Positions 17,710 through 26,164 of a stretch of 64,000 nucleotides of DNA are shown here, piece after piece. The DNA comes from Goekera deserti (GTDB lineage: Bacteria; Actinomycetota; Actinomycetes; Mycobacteriales; Geodermatophilaceae), in the NCBI RefSeq assembly GCF_010685995.1, contig NZ_JAAGWK010000009.1, forward strand, positions 434,001 to 498,000. Direction: 5' to 3'. The notes beneath the pieces are model-generated. The model was not told where the DNA came from. It ran no database searches and saw only the letters and a list, made by a program, of their open reading frames with translations. Each line of letters opens with the position of its first letter. Positions within the stretch are counted from its first letter, which is position 1. The translations under genes and the position numbers were made by a program.

Positions 17710-18543
17710 ATGACCGAGACGAGCCTGGCCGGCCGCACCATCGTGATGTCCGGCGGCAGCCGCGGCATCGGACTGGCCGTCGGCATCGCCGCCGGGCGGC
17801 TCGGGGCCAACGTCGTCCTGCTGGCCAAGACCGACGTGCCGCACCCGCGGCTGCCCGGCACGGTGCACACCGCGGCCGCCGAGATCGAGGCCGCCGGCGG
17901 TCAGGCCCTCGCCGTCGTCGGCGACGTGCGCGAGGAGGAGTCGGTCGACCGGGTGGTGGCCCTGGCCGTCGAGCGCTTCGGCGGCATCGACGTGTGCGTG
18001 AACAACGCCAGCGCCCTGGCCGTGGACAAGACCGAGGACCTCAGCGTCAAGAAGTTCGACCTGATGCAGCAGATCCAGCTGCGCGGCACCTTCCTGCTCA
18101 CCCGGGCCTGCCTGCCGCACCTGCGCCGCTCGGCCAACGGGCACGTGCTGACCTTCTCCCCGCCACTGAACCTCAGCCCGCGCTGGATGGGCGCGCACCC
18201 GCCGTACACCCTGGCCAAGTACGGCATGACGCTGCTAGCGCTCGGCTGGGCGGCGGAGTACGCCGAGGCCGGGGTCGCGTCGAACACCCTGTGGCCGGAG
18301 ACCACCATCAAGACCGCCGCGGTGGCCAACCTGCTGGGCGGCGAGGAGCTGACCGCCCGGTCCCGCGAGCCGGAGATCATGGCCGACGCCGCGATCGAGG
18401 TGCTCACCAAGCCGGCCCGGGAGCACACCGGCCACACCCACCTGGACGTCGACGTCCTGCGCGCCGCCGGTGTCACCGACTTCGCCCGCTACGGCGGCGG
18501 CGAGGACCCGGAGTACGACGTCTACGTCGACCCGCCGGCCTGA
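17710..18543 (+). CDS. SDR-family oxidoreductase (HSDL2-like)
   Basis: Short-chain dehydrogenase/reductase of 277 residues. The dinucleotide-binding motif is SGGSRGIG at about residues 13-20, followed by NNAS and by the YTLAKYG active-site Tyr-Lys pair. The segment after it (WPETTIKTAAV) and the C-terminal extension ending EDPEYDVYVD match the HSDL2-like group, which uses the early insertion DVPHPRLPGTVHTAAAEIEAAGG. ATG 17710 has GGAGGAG seven bases upstream, which decides the start against the GTG at 17692. Co-directional with the enoyl-CoA hydratase. Cofactor and substrate cannot be told from sequence. Confidence 0.9.
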   Translation: MTETSLAGRTIVMSGGSRGIGLAVGIAAGRLGANVVLLAKTDVPHPRLPGTVHTAAAEIEAAGGQALAVVGDVREEESVDRVVALAVERFGGIDVCVNNASALAVDKTEDLSVKKFDLMQQIQLRGTFLLTRACLPHLRRSANGHVLTFSPPLNLSPRWMGAHPPYTLAKYGMTLLALGWAAEYAEAGVASNTLWPETTIKTAAVANLLGGEELTARSREPEIMADAAIEVLTKPAREHTGHTHLDVDVLRAAGVTDFARYGGGEDPEYDVYVDPPA

Positions 18544-18634
18544 GCAGCCCGCACAGCGGACCTGCAGGGACCTCGCAGCGGGCTGACCGGCCGTTCCCCG
18601 GGAGCGTCCAGCCGCCGTGGCCAGTCTCGCCTGC

Positions 18635-18805
18635 ATGACCTCGACGCAGACGGCCCCCGCGCCCACCGATCGCTACCGCCGGCTGCCGGAGCCGGTGCCG
18701 CTGGACCAGTTCACGATCAGCGTGAACGTCGTGCAGACCCCGGCCGGCCAGGAGCCGGACGACCGGGAGGCGGTGCTCCGGCTGACCGGCTGGGGTCCGC
18801 TCTGA
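18635..18805 (+). CDS. Small uncharacterised protein, RYRxLPEPV family, copy 1
   Basis: A 56-residue protein that resembles its downstream neighbour at 18883: both share D/T-RYR-x-LPEPV near residue 13 here, then an acidic tract (EPDDREAVL here, DPADARERVL there) and a short glycine-containing tail. The repeated pattern on two adjacent genes is the evidence that both are coding. There is no signal peptide, membrane segment or known motif. It follows the SDR gene by 91 bases. Function unknown. Confidence 0.55.
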   Translation: MTSTQTAPAPTDRYRRLPEPVPLDQFTISVNVVQTPAGQEPDDREAVLRLTGWGPL

Positions 18806-18882
18806 CCCGGGCGCGGCGCGACCTGGCGCGGGGCGCGGCGCCGGGCCTGGCGCCGGGCGGGCCGCGGGTGGACGCTGCACCC

Positions 18883-19038
18883 ATGACCCAGGACGACCCG
18901 CGCACCCGCTACCGCAACCTGCCCGAGCCGGTCCGGCCGGCCGACGTGGTCGAGAGCGTCGACACCCGCCGGCTGCCGGACGGCGACCCGGCCGACGCGC
19001 GCGAGCGGGTGCTGCTGGGCCCGGGCGCCGCGGGCTGA
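18883..19038 (+). CDS. Small uncharacterised protein, RYRxLPEPV family, copy 2
   Basis: A 51-residue protein starting at ATG 18883: MTQDDPRTRYRNLPEPV, then RLPDGDPADARERVLLGPG near the end. It is a diverged tandem paralogue of the gene at 18635, 77 bases upstream. It ends 10 bases before the stop of the convergent selB. It is acidic and proline-rich, with no signal or membrane segment. Function unknown. Confidence 0.5.
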   Translation: MTQDDPRTRYRNLPEPVRPADVVESVDTRRLPDGDPADARERVLLGPGAAG

Positions 19039-19048
19039 CCGGAGACGC

Positions 19049-20794
19049 TCAGCGCAGCCGGCGGGTGGTGTCCGGCAGCCGCTCGGTCACCCCGCGGGCG
19101 TCCAGCCACTCGGCCAGCGGCACCGCCACCCGGCGGCTGGTGCCCCACGCCTGCCGGGCCTGGCTGAGCGTGAACGGCTGGGGCAGTGCCGCCAGCCGGG
19201 CCCGGGCCTCCCGCTCCACACCGGGGGCCAGGTGCACCCCGTCGGCGATGCGCAGCAGCTGGCCGTCCCGGACCGCCGCCGCCAGCTCACGCGGACCCAG
19301 CCCGGCGGCGGCGAGCTCGTTGGCGTCCGGCGCGGCGAACGGTGCCTCGGCCAGCCGCGCCCGGACACCGTCCACCGCGCGCTGCACCGCCGGCGGCAGC
19401 GCGGCCTCGGCGGCCACCACCCGGCCCTCGCGCAGCGCCAGCGGGGGCCGCACCACCGCCGGCACCAGGTCCACGTCGGGCAGCTCCAGTGCCCGGCGGA
19501 CCACCTCGGCGGGCGGCCCGGGCTCCAACGGGCGCAGCTGCCGGTAGCGGGTCACCACCTGCGGCACCCGGGCGGCCAGCTCGTCCACCAGCCCGGCCGC
19601 CAGCAGCCACGGACCCACGGCGGTGGCGTCGGCGGGCACCGGCCAGCCCATCGCGGTGAAGTCCGCGGCCCGCACCACCCGGCGGCGGGCCAGCTCCGCA
19701 CCGGCCGCCGCCCCACCCGGTGCCCGCCCGGCCAGCTCGGCACCGCGCAGCCGCGCCGAGCCGCGGCGGCGCAGCTCCGGCGGGTCGACGTCGCGCACGT
19801 CGGCGCCCAGCACGGTGCGGGTGCCCGGGTCCCGCAGCAGCACCCGGTCGCCCACCCGCAGCGGCAGCGGTGCCGCCAGCCGCAGCCGCGCCGCGCCGGC
19901 GTCCAGCGGGCGCAGCCGGGTGGCCACCGTGGCCGAGCCCACGTGCAGCACCGGCTCGGCCGGCAGGGTGCCGGCGTCCCCGCTGGTGAGCACGACGTCC
20001 AGCTCCGACGTCGCGCGGAAGGCCCCCGGGGTGAGCAGGGCGTCGCCGCGGGCGACCTGCTCCACGGCCACGCCACGCAGGGCGAGGGCCACCCGGGCGG
20101 TGGCGCCGGCACGCTCGACCGGCTCGCCCAGGGCGTGCATCCCGCGGACCGTCACCTCCCGGCCGCCCAGCACGAGCCGGTCCCCGACCGCGACCGAGCC
20201 CGCCGCGAGCGTGCCGGTCACCACCGTGCCGGCTCCCCGGATGGTGAACGCCCGGTCCAGCCAGATCCGGACCGGCGCCGACCGGTCCGGCGCCGGCAGG
20301 CCGGCGAGCAGCTCCTCCAGGGCGGCCGCGAGCTCCGGCACCCCCCGCCCGGTCGGCGCGGCGACGGGCAGCCCGCGCACCCGCCCCATCGACGTCGCGG
20401 CCAGCCGCGCCACGGCGTCGGCGAGGACCGGGCCGGGGTCGGCGACGTCGGCCTTGGTGACCGCCAGCAGCGCGTGCCGAACCCCGAGCGCGTCCAGCAC
20501 GGCGACGTGCTCGGCGGTCTGCGCCGACCAGCCGTCGTCGGCGGCCACCACCACCAGCGCCGCGGGCACCGACCCGACGCCGGCCAGCATGTTGCCCACG
20601 AACCGCTCGTGCCCCGGCACGTCGACCATCGCGACCGTGCGCCCGCCGTCGAGCGTCGTCCAGGCGAAGCCGAGGTCGATGGTGAGCCCGCGGCGTCGCT
20701 CCTCGGCCCACCGGTCGGGCTCCATGCCGGTCAGGGCACGGACCAGGGTGGACTTCCCGTGGTCCACGTGCCCCGCCGTCGCGACGACGTCCAT
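19049..20794 (-). CDS. selB: Selenocysteine-specific elongation factor SelB
   Basis: A 581-residue translational GTPase that carries Sec-tRNA to the ribosome and recognises the SECIS hairpin of selenoprotein mRNAs. G1 is AGHVDHGKST (residues 7-16). The TIDLGFAW segment, DVPGHERF and the TKAD guanine-binding motif follow. Domains II and III resemble EF-Tu (GAGTVVTGT), and the last 250 residues form winged-helix modules that bind SECIS RNA. Start ATG 20794 lies 10 bases after the selA stop. Because the tRNA-Sec here has anticodon CTA, this SelB should act at UAG codons. The codon is read by the tRNA rather than by SelB, so no sequence change in SelB is needed. Confidence 0.96.
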   Translation of the reverse strand: MDVVATAGHVDHGKSTLVRALTGMEPDRWAEERRRGLTIDLGFAWTTLDGGRTVAMVDVPGHERFVGNMLAGVGSVPAALVVVAADDGWSAQTAEHVAVLDALGVRHALLAVTKADVADPGPVLADAVARLAATSMGRVRGLPVAAPTGRGVPELAAALEELLAGLPAPDRSAPVRIWLDRAFTIRGAGTVVTGTLAAGSVAVGDRLVLGGREVTVRGMHALGEPVERAGATARVALALRGVAVEQVARGDALLTPGAFRATSELDVVLTSGDAGTLPAEPVLHVGSATVATRLRPLDAGAARLRLAAPLPLRVGDRVLLRDPGTRTVLGADVRDVDPPELRRRGSARLRGAELAGRAPGGAAAGAELARRRVVRAADFTAMGWPVPADATAVGPWLLAAGLVDELAARVPQVVTRYRQLRPLEPGPPAEVVRRALELPDVDLVPAVVRPPLALREGRVVAAEAALPPAVQRAVDGVRARLAEAPFAAPDANELAAAGLGPRELAAAVRDGQLLRIADGVHLAPGVEREARARLAALPQPFTLSQARQAWGTSRRVAVPLAEWLDARGVTERLPDTTRRLR

Positions 20795-20804
20795 CAGCCC
20801 CGGC

Positions 20805-22148
20805 TCACCGGCGGGGGACGGCGGCGTGCCGGGACGGCGCGGCGAGCCGGTCGGCGGTCTCCAGCACCGCCGCGGCCAGCGCGTCGTCGTCCTGCGGGAG
20901 CACGCTGCGCAGGTCGAGCAAGGTGCTCCCGTCGGCGACGTGACCCACCACCGGGTGCGAGCCGGCGCGCAGTGCCGCGGCGTACGCCGCCGGCAGCGCG
21001 ACGGCGGCGCTGGGCAGCGGGAACTCCGGCGCCCCTCCCCCACCGATCCGCGCCGTGCTGCTCACCGCCGCGGCGGCGACCCCGGAGGCGACCAGCCGGT
21101 CGGCCAGCCGCTCGGCGCGCGCCCGGAGCCCCGCGACGTCGGCGGCGAGCATCTGCGGCACCGGGGGCGTGGGGCCGCGCAGCGTCGCCTCGAGCGCGGC
21201 CAGCGTCGTCTTATCCACCCGCAGTGCCCGGTACAGCGGATGCCGGCGCAGCCGCTGCACCAGCTCGACCCGGCCCAGCAGCAGCCCGGCCTGGGGCCCG
21301 CCGAGCAGCTTGTCGCCGCTGCACACGACCAGGTCGGCGCCGTCGGCCAGGGTGGTCTGCAGGTCGGGCTCGTCGGGCAGCAGCGGGTGCGGCCGGAGCA
21401 GCCCGGAGCCGACGTCGGCCACCAGGGGCACGCCGGTGCCGGCGAGCACCGGGGCCAGCTCGGCGACCTCGACCGACCGGGTGAACCCGCGCACCACGAA
21501 GTTGGACGGGTGCACCTTGAGCACCGCGCCGGTGTCCGGGCCCAGCGCCGCGCGGTAGTCCGCGACCGACGCCCGGTTCGTCGTCCCCACCTCGCGCAGC
21601 CGGGCGCCGGTGGAGGTGAGCAGCTCGGGGATGCGGAACCCGTCGCCGATCTCGACCAGCTCACCGCGGGCGATCACCAGCTCCCCGCCGAGGGCGGTGG
21701 CGACCAGGGCCAGCGCCGCCGCGCAGTTGTTCACCACGATCGCGGTCTCCGCCGCCGGCACCGCGGCGAGCAGCGCGCCGATCGCTCCCTCCCCGCGCGG
21801 GCCGCGCCGGCCGGTGCCCAGGTCCAGCTCGACGTCGGTGGTGCCGCTGGCCGCGGTCATCGCCTGCACGGCGGCGGCCGACAGCGGTGCCCGGCCGAGG
21901 TTGGTGTGCACCAGCACGCCGGTGGCGTTGAGCACCGGGCGCAGGCTCCCGGCGCTGCCCGGCAGGCCGGCGACGGCGGCGGCCACCGCGTCGTCCGGGT
22001 CGAGGTCGCCGGTCCGGACCCGCTGCTGGACGTCGTGCAGCGTGGCCCGCACCAGGTCCCGGCCCAGCCGGTCGACGGCGGCCGCGATCGGCGGCTCGGC
22101 GAGCAGGGCGTCGGTGCGCGGCACGGCACGGCGCGGGTCCGGGTTCAC
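20805..22148 (-). CDS. selA: L-seryl-tRNA(Sec) selenium transferase SelA
   Basis: PLP enzyme of 447 residues that converts Ser-tRNA(Sec) to Sec-tRNA(Sec) using selenophosphate. The N-terminal helical tRNA-binding part is followed by NATGVLVHTNLGRAPLS, the VVNNCAAAL segment, REVGTTNR, KVHPSNF, DVGSGLL and the PLP-binding lysine K280 in CSGDKLLGGPQAG. All are diagnostic of SelA. Start GTG 22148 gives VNPDPRRAVPRTDALLAEPP. It lies 85 bases downstream of the tRNA-Sec gene on the same strand and just before selB, so selC-selA-selB probably form one unit. Confidence 0.97.
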   Translation of the reverse strand: MNPDPRRAVPRTDALLAEPPIAAAVDRLGRDLVRATLHDVQQRVRTGDLDPDDAVAAAVAGLPGSAGSLRPVLNATGVLVHTNLGRAPLSAAAVQAMTAASGTTDVELDLGTGRRGPRGEGAIGALLAAVPAAETAIVVNNCAAALALVATALGGELVIARGELVEIGDGFRIPELLTSTGARLREVGTTNRASVADYRAALGPDTGAVLKVHPSNFVVRGFTRSVEVAELAPVLAGTGVPLVADVGSGLLRPHPLLPDEPDLQTTLADGADLVVCSGDKLLGGPQAGLLLGRVELVQRLRRHPLYRALRVDKTTLAALEATLRGPTPPVPQMLAADVAGLRARAERLADRLVASGVAAAAVSSTARIGGGGAPEFPLPSAAVALPAAYAAALRAGSHPVVGHVADGSTLLDLRSVLPQDDDALAAAVLETADRLAAPSRHAAVPRR

Positions 22149-22233
22149 GGTGTGCTGCCCATCCCGGTCAGCGTAGGTGGGCCGATGGAGCCCCGCCGCC
22201 CGCCCGGTCGCGCACCGGGCGGGCGGGTGGAGG

Positions 22234-22329
22234 TGGCGGAGGCGGACGGGAATCGAACCCGCCTGACCGAGCTGCTCGGCCACGTCGGCTTTAGAGGCCG
22301 CGGGGGCCACCAGACACCCTGACGCCTCC
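22234..22329 (-). tRNA. selC: tRNA-Sec with anticodon CTA (reads UAG)
   Basis: A 96-base gene, 5' end at 22329, with encoded CCA (22236-22234) after discriminator G22237. The acceptor GGAGGCG pairs with CGCCTCC. The T arm GGCGGG-TTCGATT-CCCGTC is followed directly by the acceptor strand. The variable arm is long (GGCCGAG-CAG-CTCGGTC), and the D arm has a four-base loop (TGGT), all typical of tRNA-Sec. The anticodon loop at 22296-22290 is CTCTAAA between CGGC and GCCG, so bases 34-36 are C-T-A. Normal tRNA-Sec has CTTCAAA (TCA). The tRNA therefore pairs with UAG. Oddities: T8 faces C instead of a pairing partner, giving a 7+6 stack rather than 8+5; a G-A mismatch closes the anticodon stem; the D stem has one mismatch. 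Sec at UAG is known from Geodermatophilus and Blastococcus. Confidence 0.95.
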
Positions 22330-22520
22330 GAGGGCAGCCTACGTCCGCCCCGGGGTCCCACGCCCTCAGAGCCAGTGCGGGCGCCCAGACGGTGGCGAGG
22401 CGGGCGACCGCTCCCGCCACCGCGATCGTGCCGGCCCGTGCCACCGTCCGATCCGGCCCGTGCCGGCGCCCACCGAGCACGATGCGGGACGCTCCGGTCA
22501 CACCGATGAGCGTCCGTGTC

Positions 22521-22554
22521 CGCGCCCGCCCCGGCGGGTGCCGGGGCGGGCGCG
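22521..22554 (-). terminator. Strong hairpin downstream of the sugar transporter operon
   Basis: A perfect 15-base inverted repeat (22521-22535 and 22540-22554) with a GGGT loop lies 15 bases after the stop of the binding-protein gene. There is no T-run, as is common in high-GC actinobacteria. It would separate this operon from tRNA-Sec-selA-selB on the same strand. Confidence 0.75.
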
Positions 22555-22568
22555 AGTGGTACGCCGGG

Positions 22569-23951
22569 TCAGAGGTTGGGCTTGACGTCCCGGTCGTAGA
22601 TCGTGGTGAGGGCCGCCTTGAGCGCGCTCATCTCACCGGCCACGTCGGCCTGCTGGGTGAGGATGTTGGCGCAGGAGTTGGCCATCGCCTGGTCGGCGCC
22701 GGGGAAGAACACCCGGGCGCGGTCCTGGGTACGGGTGACCTCGAGCTGGTCGATGGCGATCTGCAGCAGCGGGTTGGTCGCCGTCAGCTGCGACACGTCG
22801 GCCGACTTCCGGACCGGGATGTAGCCGGTCGCGGCGGAGAAGGTGACGGCGTTCTCCGGCTCGGTCATGAACTTGATGAACTTCGCCGCGGCGAGCTGGT
22901 TCTCCTTCGGGATGTCCTTGGGGATCCCCATGCCGGCGCCACCGGTCATGCAGACCGGCGAGGTCTCCGCCGGGCCGCCGGGCAGGAAGCCGGCACCGAC
23001 GGGGAACGTCGCGGACTTCTGGATGCCGACGAGGTCACCCGTGGAGGAGATGGTGGCGCTCACGGCGGCAGCGGTGAGGTCGTTGGGCGCCGAGTTGCTG
23101 GCCACCCCCGCCCACCCGCCCTTGTAGACGGCGTCCTGGAGGAACTGCAGGGCGGCGATGGACTCCGTGGCGTCGCAGCGCACGTCGAAGTCGTCCGGGG
23201 ACCCCCAGCCACCGCCCCAGCCCCACAGGTTGTTCTGGAAGGTCCACCCGGCGTAGCCGGCCAGGGCGGGCAGCTGGAAGGCCGCCTGCACGCCGGTGCC
23301 GGCGGCGAGCAGCTTCGGCGCCCACTCCTCGAACTCCTGCCACGTCTCGGGCGCGCGGTCCTCCAGGCCGGCCTTCGACCAGTGGTCCTTGTTGTAGTAG
23401 AAGATCGGCGTCGACCGGGCCCACGGGATGGCCCACTGCGCACCCTCGTACTGGTAGTCGGCGACGAACTGGTCGCGGTAGTCGCCGAGGTCCATGTCGA
23501 CGGCCTCGGCGAGGCCGTCGAGCGGGATGATCGTCTTCTGCATGTAGTACCGGAACCACCAGACGTCGCTGAAGATCGTGACGTCGGGCAGCCCACCGCC
23601 TGCCTGCGCGGTCTGGAACTTCTGCGCGATCTCCTCGTAGTTGGCGCCGGCGGTCACCAGCGTCACCTTCGTCTCCGACTGCGACGCGTTGTAGGCGTCG
23701 ATCAGCTGCTGGGTGACTGCCTGCGAGGCGCCGGGGTTGCTGGACCAGAAGGTGATCGCCGCGGCCGGCCTCACCGTCGACCAGTCGGTGTCGTCGGTGG
23801 CAGCCGAGGCACCGGCACCGGAGGTGTCCGGCCCGCCGCTGCAGGCGGCGAGCGCGGCGGCGGACAGGCCGAGGCCGGCCAGGGAGAGGAACCGCCGGCG
23901 GTCGAGGCCCACGCCGGACAGCGGTGCGGGGCGGAACGGGTACTGGGACAT
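22569..23951 (-). CDS. Sugar ABC transporter substrate-binding lipoprotein (UgpB-like)
   Basis: Family 1 extracellular solute-binding protein of 460 residues. The N terminus has a twin-arginine-type motif (LDRRRFLSLAG, about residues 16-26) and a lipobox LAAC, so it is probably a Tat-exported lipoprotein. The body shows the usual carbohydrate-binding features, such as TFWSSNPG, PDVTIFSDVWWF and IPWARSTPIFYYNKD. It closes an operon behind two permease genes (25883 to 24022), the UgpA-E-B order for glycerol-3-phosphate or oligosaccharide uptake. No ATPase gene is present, so a shared MsiK-type ATPase encoded elsewhere is likely. The ligand is unknown. Confidence 0.9.
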   Translation of the reverse strand: MSQYPFRPAPLSGVGLDRRRFLSLAGLGLSAAALAACSGGPDTSGAGASAATDDTDWSTVRPAAAITFWSSNPGASQAVTQQLIDAYNASQSETKVTLVTAGANYEEIAQKFQTAQAGGGLPDVTIFSDVWWFRYYMQKTIIPLDGLAEAVDMDLGDYRDQFVADYQYEGAQWAIPWARSTPIFYYNKDHWSKAGLEDRAPETWQEFEEWAPKLLAAGTGVQAAFQLPALAGYAGWTFQNNLWGWGGGWGSPDDFDVRCDATESIAALQFLQDAVYKGGWAGVASNSAPNDLTAAAVSATISSTGDLVGIQKSATFPVGAGFLPGGPAETSPVCMTGGAGMGIPKDIPKENQLAAAKFIKFMTEPENAVTFSAATGYIPVRKSADVSQLTATNPLLQIAIDQLEVTRTQDRARVFFPGADQAMANSCANILTQQADVAGEMSALKAALTTIYDRDVKPNL

Positions 23952-24021
23952 GCGAGTGCTCCTCGGGTCTGGCGAGCTGGGGTCGGGACGAGGTGGCGCG
24001 GGAGGCGGGACCGCGGGCGGG

Positions 24022-24915
24022 TCAGTCCTTGACCGCCCCTTGGGTGAGGCCCGCGACGATGTAGCGCTGGAAGGCGGCGAAGACCAGCAGAACCGGGAGC
24101 ACGACCATCACCGTGGCGGCCATGAGGATGCCGTAGCTGTCCGCGCCGTTCTCGCTGTTGGTGAGCAGGGTCAGTCCGACCGGGAGCGTCATCATGTCCG
24201 GGTCGGTGACGATGACCAGCGGCCAGAGGTACTCGTTCCACTCGAACACGATGTTGACCAGGGCCACCGTCGCGATCGCCGGCGTCGAGATCGGGACGAC
24301 GATCTGGGTCATCCGCCGCCAGTGACCGGCGCCGTCGAGCTCCGCCGCCTCGATGATCGAGGCGGGCAGGCTCATGAACTGCTGGCGCAGCAGGAAGGTC
24401 CCGAACCCGGTGGCCAGGCCCGGCAGGATGATCCCCCAGTAGGTGTTGGCGCCGCCCAGCCCGACGATCAGCACGTAGTTCGGCACGACCGACACCTGCG
24501 GCGGCACCATCAGCGTCGCCAGGACCAGCCCGAAGACGACCTTCTTGAACGGGAAGCGCACGAACACCAGCGCGTAGGCGGTCATGATCGCCAGTACGAC
24601 CTTGATCGCCGACCCGACCGCGGTGACCACCAGCGAGTTGAGGAACAAGCGCCCGAAGGGCACCCGGTCGGCCGCCGTCGTGTAGTTCGTCGGGGCGAAG
24701 GAGCTCGGCAGCACGTCGAGCCGCTGCGTGAGCAGCTCCGAGGACGTCTTGAACGACGCCAGGACCATCCAGACCAGCGGCAGGACGACGACGAGCGTCG
24801 CCAGCACCAGGGGCACGTAGCCGGTCGTGATGGTGGCGACCAGGTTCGTGCGTGACAGCGGGCGCGGCCGGGGCGGCGGCTGATCGGCCGTCGCCGGCGT
24901 GAGGACGGCGGTCAT
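24022..24915 (-). CDS. Carbohydrate ABC transporter permease (UgpE/MalG-like)
   Basis: A 297-residue inner permease with about six membrane segments. The ATPase-coupling EAA loop reads EAAELDGAGHWRRMTQIVVP, the MalG-type signature. The N-terminal cytosolic part is proline-rich and is followed by LVATITTGYVPLVLATLVVVLPLVWMV as the first helix. Its ATG at 24915 overlaps the stop of the partner permease (ATGA). It ends 70 bases before the binding-protein gene of the same operon. Confidence 0.93.
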   Translation of the reverse strand: MTAVLTPATADQPPPRPRPLSRTNLVATITTGYVPLVLATLVVVLPLVWMVLASFKTSSELLTQRLDVLPSSFAPTNYTTAADRVPFGRLFLNSLVVTAVGSAIKVVLAIMTAYALVFVRFPFKKVVFGLVLATLMVPPQVSVVPNYVLIVGLGGANTYWGIILPGLATGFGTFLLRQQFMSLPASIIEAAELDGAGHWRRMTQIVVPISTPAIATVALVNIVFEWNEYLWPLVIVTDPDMMTLPVGLTLLTNSENGADSYGILMAATVMVVLPVLLVFAAFQRYIVAGLTQGAVKD

Positions 24916-25883
24916 CGGTAGTGCACCCGTCGCTCGAGCAGGACCAGTTGCACGATCGTCAGCACGACCAGCAGCCCGAACAGCACCGTGGAGATCGTCG
25001 CGGAGTAGCCGACCCGGTTGGACCCGGCGAACGCCTGCAGGTACGCCTCGTAGATCAGGGTGTTCGTCCCTCGCCCGAGCGGGTTCATGATGCGCAGAAG
25101 GTCGAAGGCCTGCAGCGAGTTGAGGATGCTGGTGAGCAGGACGAAGAAGGTCGTCGGTGAGAGCAGCGGCAGGACGATGGAGAAGAACGTCCGCCGCGGG
25201 CCGGCGCCGTCGATGGCGGCCGCCTCGAGCAGGTCCTTGTTGATCGACTGCAGCCCGGCGAGGTAGATCACCGCCACGTAGCCGAGGTTCTTCCAGACGT
25301 AGACGATGATCACCATCACCAGCGTCAGCGTCGGGTCGTTGAACCACTCGGGGCTGGTCCGGCCGACCGCCCGGAGCAGCGCGCCGATCACGCCGACGAC
25401 GGGGTCGAAGATGAACAGCCACACCAGGCCGACCCCGACACCGGACAGCACGAACGGCGAGAAGACCGCTGCCCGGGCGAAGCCGACGCCGCGGACCCGG
25501 CGGTTGAGGACCAGCGCCACCATCAGACCCAGCACCATCGAGCCGCCGACGGTCGCCACGGTGAACACCGCCGTGGTGGTGAGGATCGAGGCAGCGTCCG
25601 GTGAGGTGAAGAACTCCCGGTAGTTCGCCAGGCCCACCGACGTCGCCGTGGTGGCCCCGAGGGTCCAGTTCAGCGTCGAGTAGTAGATGTTCTCGAAGAG
25701 CGGCCGGTAGGTGAAGAGCGCGATCAGCACCAGGTTGGGTCCGGCCAGGGCGATGAACACCAGGTAGTCGCGCCGGTCCCGCGCGCTGGGTCCGCGGCGC
25801 CGGCGGCGGCGGCCGGCCGGGGTGGCGGTCGCGCCGGCCGGGGTGGTCGTGCCGGTGTCCGCCGGGGCGGTCACCGCAGCCAT
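24912..25883 (-). CDS. Carbohydrate ABC transporter permease (UgpA/MalF-like)
   Basis: A 323-residue permease with six membrane segments after an arginine-rich cytosolic N terminus (GRRRRRRGPS). The EAA loop is EAAAIDGAGPRRTFFSIVLP. The start is ATG 25883, with GGAG six bases upstream. It is the first gene of the three-gene uptake operon, divergent from selD over about 280 bases. Its position between selD and selA-selB is unusual, and nothing in its sequence links it to selenium. Confidence 0.93.
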   Translation of the reverse strand: MAAVTAPADTGTTTPAGATATPAGRRRRRRGPSARDRRDYLVFIALAGPNLVLIALFTYRPLFENIYYSTLNWTLGATTATSVGLANYREFFTSPDAASILTTTAVFTVATVGGSMVLGLMVALVLNRRVRGVGFARAAVFSPFVLSGVGVGLVWLFIFDPVVGVIGALLRAVGRTSPEWFNDPTLTLVMVIIVYVWKNLGYVAVIYLAGLQSINKDLLEAAAIDGAGPRRTFFSIVLPLLSPTTFFVLLTSILNSLQAFDLLRIMNPLGRGTNTLIYEAYLQAFAGSNRVGYSATISTVLFGLLVVLTIVQLVLLERRVHYR

Positions 25884-26152
25884 GACTGCTCCACCACCAC
25901 GCGTGAGGACTCCGCTCTCCGGGACGGCCGCCACCGCGGCGGCCGGAGGAGACGGTGCAGGTCGTGCGCGGCCGACCGACGACCGGCAGGTGACCGGTGG
26001 GCGAACTCGGGGCGTCCAGCCAGCGCCTGACCACCCGCCGGACGCGGGGCGCCGTGGACGACCCGGGCAGGGCAGCCGTCCCGTCGCGTCCCACCGTCGC
26101 GGGACCGGTCGCGTCGCGCTGACCACCGCAGGCCGACCGGCGGTGGGCGGCC

Positions 26153-26158
26153 TAGGTT
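26153..26158 (+). promoter_or_regulatory. -10 hexamer TAGGTT of selD, probably leaderless
   Basis: TAGGTT ends six bases before the GTG of selD, the same spacing as at recQ, nadD and degV in this window. Confidence 0.5.
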
Positions 26159-26164
26159 CGTCCT

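Noticed and set aside
22234-22329. Amber-suppressor tRNA-Ser or tRNA-Leu
   Set aside because: It has a long variable arm like those tRNAs, but the 13-pair acceptor/T stack, four-base D loop and place directly before selA identify tRNA-Sec.
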